A stretch of DNA of 64,000 nt from an uncultured Prevotella sp. (GTDB lineage Bacteria; Bacteroidota; Bacteroidia; Bacteroidales; Bacteroidaceae): contig CAJOEC010000008.1 in NCBI GenBank assembly GCA_905233425.1, forward strand, positions 17,722 to 81,721, written 5' to 3'. Shown one piece after another: positions 57,401-64,000 of the stretch. A program made the position numbers and the translations under genes. The first letter of the stretch is position 1. The number at the start of each line of letters is the position of its first letter. Under the pieces are notes generated by a model, which was not told the DNA's origin, did no database searches, and was given only the letters and a program-made list of their open reading frames with translations.

Positions 57401-58180
57401 AAAGAGCTGGCAGCGATTCAGAAAATAAGAAAGATGGAGAAGCTGTCTTTTGAAGACATTTGTGAACTGGAGAGGATTTGCTGGAAGGAACTGGGCACGA
57501 AGGAAGAATACGAGAAATTCATTGCCAAGAGCAACATGATATGCGGTGACAGCGTGGGGGCGTTTATCCGTTCGCAGATTGGCGTTGACCGCCGTGTGGC
57601 GATGGAGCGTTTCTCACAGTTCCTGTCAGACACCACGCTGAACTCCCTGCAAGAGGAATATATCAAGAGCATCATCACGTATGTCTGTGATAACGGCGAT
57701 ATTACGCCAAACACGCTGATGGAAGAAGAGCCTTTCGCACAATACGAATGGATTGACACGTTTGGCAAGAACTTCATCGCCGTGCGTAACTATGTGAATG
57801 AGATACACGACATCGTGAGGGTGGCTAACGGTGAGAATATCAGCCTAAGCCAGGGCTCTTCGCAGCCCACAATGAAAGTCACAAAGCCATCGAAGCGAGG
57901 CAAGAAAGCCGATGAGGTGCGCTTCATAGCGCGAGGCTCAGTACTCACCAATGTACTTGATGACAATGAGGTTCGTAAGCTAATCCATAACATGATGGAG
58001 TTGGAGGATGGCACAACCATTGAAACCATCTATATGGAGTGCATACGAGAATTCCAAGACAAGTATTTCAGCATGAAGCCCAACGAGTGGCGGCACCTGG
58101 TGCGTGACTATGTAAGAGAGGTGACACAACAACCTAACCTGCAAGAGCAGGAAGTGTTCCGATTCGCAATTGCAGGGTGA
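54479..58180 (+). CDS. hsdR: Type I restriction enzyme, DNA-translocating endonuclease subunit
   Basis: 1,233 aa. An N-terminal DUF4145-like helical domain (about 1-140; CALNGRRALEWIVKAIYTLK, RKIGNKAAHAGG), then an HsdR_N nuclease domain (about 180-300) with the PD-(D/E)xK-like series GYVDYVLFGADGRPLALVEAK, then an SF2 motor: Walker A MATGTGKTRVA (about 359-369), DEVHRS box (about 459), VGLTATP, VDMLDTGIDVPD and QMIGRGTR. The C-terminal about 300 residues are helical (EcoEI_R_C type) for HsdM/HsdS contact. All nuclease and translocase motifs look intact, so the system should be active. Confidence 0.95.
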   Translation: MRNFDYLQDIEELKDLYGFCCAAEDAQQTNYDVCALNGRRALEWIVKAIYTLKGIRLDERTSLMELMTSEPFTQFIGDDDKLLMAAHYVRKIGNKAAHAGGVKGGEAYFTLLNIYNVVGGILLKLGVLHSLAPFRKDLIPQKPALTVVPQAAVPTATAQFVERVEKTNLEAPQSIEGKVDYSEAETRKLFIDLLLEEAGWEVIDKEGAIVPSKVCIEIEVAGMPNKTGIGYVDYVLFGADGRPLALVEAKRTSVSSEEGRKQAILYADCLEKRYGVRPVIYYTNGFKTCIIDGLGYPARRVQGFHTEADLMVLLQRRGRSGITDLSIKNEITDREYQKRAIKNMCEHFNTMHRRGLIVMATGTGKTRVAISLCDVLMRNSWAKNILFLADRTALVKQAHKNFTKLLPSATTARLDDFKPADRETVMNARILFSTYQTMINYIDTEEKEFSIGRFDLIIIDEVHRSIFGKYTSILSYFDALMVGLTATPREDDDKDTYELFGCESGEPNFEYLLGEAVADGYLVDKVVLSRTTDILKNGIKYDKLSKQEREQMESIWQYEKAKFDIPDDADYSRDIESDEIFSYIYNVDTVNKVLVDLMENGLKINGGDTIGKTIIFAHRHKHAELIVERFKELYPSLGDEFCQLIDNQVNYAQSIIDSFEVRGKMPMIAVSVDMLDTGIDVPDILNLVFFKQVRSKIKFLQMIGRGTRLSEEIFDEGETSADRAKKFFYIFDWCGNFEFFGENPEGFKLLKSVSLTERLFDLRVDLAIALQHERFQNDEAAKALHDETKAILQGQVQGLNDKHISVREHWDLVDKYRKKDTWTYLSNTDGLELKEVISPLLVNNSANVGATKFDILMLNIELSQIDEAVNGDKSKLVVEKIARKLQEKASIRQVNDKMPLIKQLSKHDFWDGASLDKLEYVRKEIRDLVQFLTGNSNPSFTINIKDTVEVKDVPNDVPSQVSYKQRVIDFLAENKELAAIQKIRKMEKLSFEDICELERICWKELGTKEEYEKFIAKSNMICGDSVGAFIRSQIGVDRRVAMERFSQFLSDTTLNSLQEEYIKSIITYVCDNGDITPNTLMEEEPFAQYEWIDTFGKNFIAVRNYVNEIHDIVRVANGENISLSQGSSQPTMKVTKPSKRGKKADEVRFIARGSVLTNVLDDNEVRKLIHNMMELEDGTTIETIYMECIREFQDKYFSMKPNEWRHLVRDYVREVTQQPNLQEQEVFRFAIAG

Positions 58181-58217
58181 AGAAAACCGACCGCCTCGTC
58201 CATCAATAACTTTGTTG

Positions 58218-60167
58218 CTAAATATCCAAAGCGGCGTGGTAGGCCTCGTAGATGGCCTTGGTGATGTTGGCGGGACGGACGCAGTCGCCTACCTCGCGGA
58301 CGAAGGGGGCGCAGTGGCGCAGGGCTTCGACATCGGCACGGTTGGCACGCTGGCCAAGGGCGCAGATGACTGTCTTGCCTGGAACGAGCACTTCATGGCC
58401 GTCCTTATCCTTGCAGACGACACCATCGGCCGTAATCTTCTGACCAGTATATTCGGTATGGGCCGTAGAGAACTCAGCCACCTTACGCATCAGGATGGGG
58501 TGCTGGCGGATGTTGCAGTCGGCAGCCAAGGTGTCGCGCATCTCAACCAGCTCGACCTTCTTGCCTTCCATACCCAGATGGATGGCACACTCGCAGCCAG
58601 CAAGACCGCCACCCAGCACGACAACACTGTCGGCGACCTTATCCTTGTTGAGATAATAGTCGTTGACGATGATCACGTTGTCGGCATCGATGCCAGGGAT
58701 GGGTGGAACGAGCGGCGTAGAACCAACGGCGAGGATAAGTGCATCGACACCTTCGTTCTCCACATACTCAGGCGTGACTGTGGTGTTCAGACGAATCTCG
58801 ACACCCTCATCCTTGGCCTGACGCTCCAGGACGACGCCCAGCTCAAACATCTCATACTTAAACGGGAGCGCCTGTTCCGACTTCAGGATACCGCCCACCT
58901 TGTCCGTCTTCTCGCAGAGAATCACCTTGTGGCCTCGCTGTGCAGCGGTAACGGCAGCCTTGAGTCCCGCAACGCCGGCACCCACCACCATCACCTTCTT
59001 GCTCTGACGGGTAGGCAGGACCTCCATACCCTCTATCTCTCGGCCAATCAACGGATTGACGGCACAACGGCGGGTGAAGGTCACGGGACGCTCCGCCATG
59101 CAGGTGTAGCAGCGCAGACACTTCACGATGCGGTCTTCCTTTCCTGCCATCACCTTCTGCGGATGGAACGGGTCGGCCAGCAACTGACGGGCCATATACA
59201 CCACGTCGGCCTTCCCCTCGGCGATGATACGCTCCATCTGCTCTGGGTCGCTCAGCCCACCAATCGTGGCCACAGGCTTGTTGACGTGCTTCTTTATCTC
59301 TGCAGCTAACCATACGTTCACGCCGTGCTCATCGAACATCGGAGGCGTGGTGTTGAAGAAGCCGAACTGATAGGAACCGGCTGAGACATGGATCAGGTCG
59401 ACATACTCTTCTACGGCCTGGGCAATCTTGATGCCATCCTCGATGCCATAGCCGCCATCGAACAGTTCGCTGCCGCTGAGACGCACCTCGACAGGAAAGC
59501 CTGGTCCTACGGCGTTGCGTACTGAGGCCAGCACCTCACGGACAATGCGGATGCGGTTCTCTAACGAGCCGCCGTACTCGTCGGTACGATGATTCAGATA
59601 GGGCGAGAGGAACTGGTGCAACAGCCAGCCGTGACCTGCGTGCACCATAATCATCTCATAGCCGGCACGCTTACAGAGCGCAGCCTTCTCGCCGTATGCT
59701 TTCACAATGTCGGCAATCTGTTCCTTGGAGAGCGCCTTCACAGGACGACCGTCTGGACGTGTGCCGTCGCTGGGACCCCACTGGTTCAGGCTCGCCTTCT
59801 TGTTCTTGTCAGACATATATGTTCCGGCATACTGGCCCGAGTGCGACAGTTCGATGCTTGGCACAGCTCCATGTCGGCGGATGGCATCGGCCACGAAGGT
59901 ATGGGCAGCAAGACAGCCCACCGTCTCAAGGTCGAGGTGAAGCATGTGGCTGCCGTCGGTTTCAGGATGAACCACGAGTTCGCTGACGGTAACTGCAGCC
60001 GCACCGCCCTTGGCGCGAAGCTCATAGAAACCTTGCGTGCGGGGGCCGGGACAGCAGTCAGCGGTAATGTCTGTCGCACCCATTGGCGCAGAGAAGATAC
60101 GATTGCGGAATGTCACCTTGCCCAACTGGATAGGGCTTGTGAGATGAGGGTATTTGTTGTTGTTCAT
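58218..60167 (-). CDS. Old-yellow-enzyme family NADH:flavin oxidoreductase / 2,4-dienoyl-CoA reductase type
   Basis: 649 aa. N-terminal FMN TIM barrel (about 1-335; LTSPIQLGKVTFRNRIFSAP, HAGHGWLLHQFLSPYLNHRTDEYGGS-type motif, VADPFHPQK-like end); a 4Fe-4S site from Cys residues in KCLRCYTCMAERPVTFTRRCAVNP; then FAD/NAD(P) Rossmann domains (VMVVGAGVAGLKAAVTAAQRG; VVVLGGGLAGCECAIHLG). The architecture equals FadH and the bile-acid enzymes BaiCD/BaiH, which reduce C=C bonds of enoyl-type substrates. The substrate is unknown. Start 60167 (MNNNKYPHLTSPI) follows the promoter at 60189. Confidence 0.92.
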   Translation of the reverse strand: MNNNKYPHLTSPIQLGKVTFRNRIFSAPMGATDITADCCPGPRTQGFYELRAKGGAAAVTVSELVVHPETDGSHMLHLDLETVGCLAAHTFVADAIRRHGAVPSIELSHSGQYAGTYMSDKNKKASLNQWGPSDGTRPDGRPVKALSKEQIADIVKAYGEKAALCKRAGYEMIMVHAGHGWLLHQFLSPYLNHRTDEYGGSLENRIRIVREVLASVRNAVGPGFPVEVRLSGSELFDGGYGIEDGIKIAQAVEEYVDLIHVSAGSYQFGFFNTTPPMFDEHGVNVWLAAEIKKHVNKPVATIGGLSDPEQMERIIAEGKADVVYMARQLLADPFHPQKVMAGKEDRIVKCLRCYTCMAERPVTFTRRCAVNPLIGREIEGMEVLPTRQSKKVMVVGAGVAGLKAAVTAAQRGHKVILCEKTDKVGGILKSEQALPFKYEMFELGVVLERQAKDEGVEIRLNTTVTPEYVENEGVDALILAVGSTPLVPPIPGIDADNVIIVNDYYLNKDKVADSVVVLGGGLAGCECAIHLGMEGKKVELVEMRDTLAADCNIRQHPILMRKVAEFSTAHTEYTGQKITADGVVCKDKDGHEVLVPGKTVICALGQRANRADVEALRHCAPFVREVGDCVRPANITKAIYEAYHAALDI

Positions 60168-60188
60168 AATACTTTTGTTTTTAGCGAT

Positions 60189-60197
60189 GCAAAAGTA
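60189..60197 (-). promoter_or_regulatory. -7 promoter element TACTTTTGC for the oxidoreductase gene
   Basis: GCAAAAGTA on the plus strand, 22 nt before the ATG at 60167. Confidence 0.6.
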
Positions 60198-60244
60198 CGA
60201 ACTTTCTTCCATTAATGCAAATTATTAACATACTACAACAGACC

Positions 60245-60395
60245 AAACGCATTATAAATATTTTGGAAACGAATTTGAATAATAATTATAATTTGCCCAC
60301 GAATTTGAATAATAATTATAAATATTTGTGGAATAAATTATTCAAATTATTCACATTCGTTTCCATAAAAAGGGCTTTTTCGTTATAATGCGTTT
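60245..60395. mobile_element. 151-bp AT-rich inverted-repeat element (MITE-like)
   Basis: Ends are exact inverted repeats: AAACGCATTATAA (60245-60257) and TTATAATGCGTTT (60383-60395). Inside is a second inverted pair (GGAAACGAAT at 60265 / ATTCGTTTCC at 60355), and ACGAATTTGAATAATAATTA occurs twice (60269 and 60299). It is non-coding. It lies between the oxidoreductase promoter and the 3' end of the dockerin-like gene. One end sequence recurs alone at 50307. Confidence 0.6.
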
Positions 60396-63300
60396 AATCT
60401 GCATTGTTCAGAAGAGCGGCCATGATGGTGATGATGGTCGAGATGTCGGCCACGTCGACCACTCCGTCGCCATTCACGTCGCCGTTCACGTTGGCAGCCC
60501 CGACACCATTGGCCATCACGCTGATGACGGTGGCGATGTCGGCCACGTCTACGGCTCCGTCGCCGTTCAAGTCACCCAGACGCATTTTTGTTGTCTGCGC
60601 TTCGAACTGGCCGGTGAACGACTCCTCACTATTCTCCACGGTGACGGTGTAACGGCCTTTTGCGTAGGAAGATATGTCGATGCTGAGGGCCACGATGCTG
60701 CCGGCGTTGACGGACTTCTCGTAGACGGCCTTGCCTGACCCGTCGGTGATGCTTACCTGGTAGGCATCGTCGAGCGGGTCGAGGTTGATGTCTAACTGCA
60801 GGGCGTTGTATTTACCATATAGTGCCTCTGTTCCCGACGCTTCCTCCCCAGGCTCATCGTTGTCACGCTGGGAAAGGCTATGGGTAGGCGCATCAGCGGG
60901 AATGGCGTGACCTACTACATTCTTCCCTGGTGCTTTCGGTCTTGTCTTGATGGTATGGGTGAAGTCGAAGCGGCTTTTCCGGGCACCCTCGGGAGTGGCT
61001 CCGTCCTCGTATTCGTCGTTGAGGTAGATGACCTCATCGCCAACGGAACATGACATCAGGAACTGTGGATCACTTTCTGTTTCAGGATAAACATTTCTGA
61101 GCGGACCGTCAATACCTCCGACACCTTCTAACCAAGTAGTAATGTAATAATCTCCGCCACAAAGCATAATATCTCTATAAACGCCCTTAAAGCCATTTAA
61201 TCCTCCAGTCAGCTTCGGTCCTACAATATAATCAGGTTGATAATCATTGAGAATTAAGGTGTCGTTGGCTTCGAGAGAGAAATCATACAACATCTGCATA
61301 CCCTGTGTTCCCTCTCTGCAAACGTACACTTTTTGATCCTCTTCATACCAAGCTCCCACTTTACTCAAGGAAGTTTTTGGTTTCCAATATTCATTTGAGT
61401 AATCAGGACTGACAAACCGCTGGCACATCATCTGCTTGCAAGTCTTTCCGCCGATGATGGTATCGCCATCGAAGTAGTAGTAGTCAACTATCTGCACAGG
61501 GTTACCCGTGTTTCCATTTCCCACCTTCCATACCTTGCCTTCTTCGACTAACGGACGGTAAGCCACCTGTGGTGTCTTTTTGATGACAGGATGCTCCTTG
61601 CCTTGATTATCCACAACGATGTAATTCAAGTTCGGGTCGAAGCCGGGGATATAGAAGTCGGTTTCATAGAGAGCCATACAAGTCGCGATGGGTTCTGCTG
61701 TCTGTATCTCAAAATGGAGCTTTCGCACAGAGGATTCGTCAGATAAATCGTAGTTGGGTTCCATGATGAAAAGGGCATAGCTGTTCCCTCCGCAATTGCT
61801 CAACACTTTTCCGTAGACATGCAGACGGTCGCCTTCCAATTCGTATGTAAGCTGATGATCCCAGTTTCCCGAGTGGTCTGCCGCACCTGTTGGCAGGTCG
61901 CAGCCATACGCTTGTCTCAACCAGGTGTCTTGGAACGAGAATGGCAGATAGAGGCCATCATAAGGATTATCCACGTATGCCAGATGATCTACAGATATGT
62001 CTGGTAGTACAATATCAATGAGGTTTCCTAAAGGCCCTTCGAGAGAGCCGACGCCCTCTATCCATGTCTTTTGAAAGGCCTCGTTGTCTGTACGGCATAT
62101 TGTCCATTTACGCAAATAGTGGGGTTGCATTGTAATACCGTCAGTTCCAATATAGTTGATAACTTCAGGACCTTCCTGATAATCACTAACGGACAGCACT
62201 TTGTATGTCACTTTTTTCTGTTCATCATACGAATATGTCTCGTATGTATCGCCAGCCTTCAAAGAATAGTCGAACAGGTTTTCCTCACGGAAAAGCCCTG
62301 CATCATGCACCACCGTCGATTCATCCTCAGTTCGATACATCTTCATGTAAGTCTTTCCATCCTTTACGATTTCTTCTTCATCTGTCAGCGTATAATTCTC
62401 AATATGACAAACTATGCCATAACTATCTTGGTCATACTCTGAGCGGGCCACATGCCAACTCTTACCAGATGCTACAAAGGGGATGTAGTCATCCTGAGCT
62501 GTTTTTTTGATGACAGGATGCTCCTCGCCATTATTGTCTACCACAATGTAATTCAAGTTCGGGTCGAAGCCGGGAACATAGAAGTCGGTAGCATGGAGGG
62601 CCATACAACTAACCGGCTTTGCTACTTCTATTATGAATTCAATCTTGTTGACCTGCGGGTCATCTGTTTTTTGCTCAAAGAAATAGGCGTAGTTTTTAGG
62701 TGTACAGTAGGTGAATGCTTCTCCATAGACATGCAGGCGGTCGCCTTCCAATTCGTATGTAAGCTTATGATAACCGTCGTCTACAAAATTATCTTCTGTC
62801 CCGGTAGGCAGGTTGCAGCCATACGCTTGTCTAAACCATGTGTCTTGGAACGAGAATGGCAGGTAAAGGCCACTATTTTTATCATACACGTATGCCAGAT
62901 AATCTTTAGATAAGTCCGGAAGTACAATGTCAAGGAGGTTTTCTAAAGGCCCTTCGAGAGAGCCGACGCCCTCTATCCATGTCTTTTGAAAGGTCTCGTC
63001 GTCTGTACGGCATATTGTCCATTTGCGTAAATAGCGGTGTTGTGTTGTCATACCGCCAGTTTCTTCACTATTGCGGATAACCTCAGGACCTTCCCGATAA
63101 TCACTAACGGACAGCACTTTGTATGTCACTTTTTTCTGTTCATCATACGAATATGTCTCGTATGTATCGCCAGCCTTCAAAGAATAGTCGAACATTCCTC
63201 ACGTAAAAGCCCTGCATCATGCACCTCAGACAAATCATCCTCACTTCGATACATCTTCATGTAAGTCTTTCCATCCTTTACGACTTCTTCATTCGTCAAC

Positions 63301-64000
63301 TTATAATGCTCAATATGACAACCTGTCTCAAGGTCCGAGCGGACAACATACCAGCTCTTATCAGACGCTACAAAGGGGATGTAGTCATTCTCCGGTTCTG
63401 TAGTGGGCAGGTCGTTGAAATCATCAGCCGTGAAGATACACTTTCCATCCTCATAGCATGACAAGAAATCTTCTCTCATAATGATACCGTTTGAAGGCAC
63501 TGAATAAAACAATTCCAAGATATTCCAACCTTTATCACAACCTACGCCCTCAACAACGGAATAGGGGAAGACCTCAAAAGATTCTAGAAAGAAATAATTT
63601 ACCGAGACATCATAATGAAACACATTCAGAATCTCATCTTTGAATCGCATAGGGCTGATGGCAACAAGTTGAAGAGTGTTCCATTCATCGTAAGGCATAT
63701 AACAACCGCCGACAGACATGCCGAAGTCATAAAGCATACGCTCACCACCATTATCGGTACGCATCCACACCTTCCGGTCTTCCTCACGAAGGGCGCAATA
63801 GTATTTCTATTTCCGTAGTGCCGTTGACGACATACGAGATGTCCTTCGACCATTCCTCCTCCTCACCGTTCCTCAAGTTGCGGTAATAATACTGATAGTT
63901 CCACGTCTTCCCCTCTTTCAAGAAAGGATGGTAGGCCTCATACAACGCTTTTCCGTTTTCCTGGCATGAACGTAACGATGGTATGGCACCTACCATCAGC
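60394..64000 (-). pseudogene. Frameshifted secreted dockerin-like repeat protein (5' end beyond the window)
   Basis: Three successive frames form one gene: 63784-63996 and upstream, 63177-63770, and 60394-63195. Between the last two, comparison with the internal repeat at 62270 shows a 4-nt deletion near 63196 (GAGGAATGTTCGAC where the sister copy has AACC inserted). The other break lies near 63800, within EIEIL / YYCALREEDRK. The protein consists of repeats of about 290 residues (for example KTWIEGVGSLEGPL, SFQDTWFRQAYGC, YELEGDRLHVYGE, each two or three times), then a DUF3244-like beta-sandwich (YQVSITDGSGKAVYEKSV) and two dockerin-like units (GDLNGDGAVDVADIATVISVM; GDVNGDGVVDVADISTIITIM) at the C-terminus. 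It was probably exported; the frameshifts should abolish full-length product unless they are sequence errors. Confidence 0.8.

Noticed and set aside
1..64000. tRNA or rRNA genes
   Set aside because: No convincing T-arm (GGTTCRANNC) with a matching acceptor stem and no rRNA-like sequence was noticed by reading. A dedicated scan was not possible.

Overview
The window comes from a Bacteroidota chromosome, most probably a Prevotellaceae member (Prevotella/Segatella type). Evidence: many promoters of the Bacteroidota form TAnnTTTGC (for example 5524, 22186, 33151, 44063, 47605, 50682); the rpmB-rpmG-DUF4295 cluster; dockerin-like GDVNLDGAVDVADI repeats; Mfa/fimbrillin-like lipoproteins; a C-terminus of the Prevotella type (GLYIYNGKKITVK); and a dense load of short palindromic repeats, many of them read through in frame by host genes.

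Layout. 1-2500: two decayed secreted carbohydrate-active genes. 2520-6390: pepD, a flippase-like membrane protein and rsmA. 6449-19804: a minus-strand surface block with a 3.65-kaa multidomain secreted protein, a dockerin-like protein, a fimbrillin-like lipoprotein and a 47-aa peptide. 20017-28997: an ABC-F ATPase, a two-domain esterase, an Fe-dependent alcohol dehydrogenase with two HAMP/histidine-kinase-like proteins that lack an ATPase domain, a MORN-repeat protein and a YhcH protein. 29013-32800: an HTH-like protein, a membrane-anchored Ser/Thr kinase with a repeat inserted in its activation segment, a MITE-like element, gene debris and two coupled small lipoproteins behind a long, highly structured leader. 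33188-38168: an operon of UPF0158, a large DUF3843-like protein and a PARG-like macrodomain hydrolase, followed by a decayed paralogue of the DUF3843-like gene. 38204-49000: housekeeping genes (metallophosphoesterase, miaA, WecA-like transferase, anti-sigma kinase, SLC13 permease, ribosomal proteins, fucose-isomerase-like protein, TraB/GumN, FMN reductase). 48595-50191: a membrane protein behind a remnant of a second UPF0158 locus. 50782-58180: a complete type I restriction-modification operon with a four-helix-bundle protein and a 39-aa peptide between hsdM and hsdS. 58218-64000: an old-yellow-enzyme family oxidoreductase and a frameshifted dockerin-like secreted protein that runs to the window edge.

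The most interesting items are: (1) a leader or ncRNA at 32836-33034 with long nested stems and a potential pseudoknot, with a topology reminiscent of 6S RNA; (2) the UPF0158/DUF3843-like/PARG-like operon, with an inverted, decayed second copy of its promoter and first gene 17 kb away; (3) the unusual type I RM operon; and (4) repeat elements that have become coding sequence inside a kinase, an ABC-F ATPase, a phosphoesterase and others. Function calls rest on motif recognition by eye. No database search or folding program was run.
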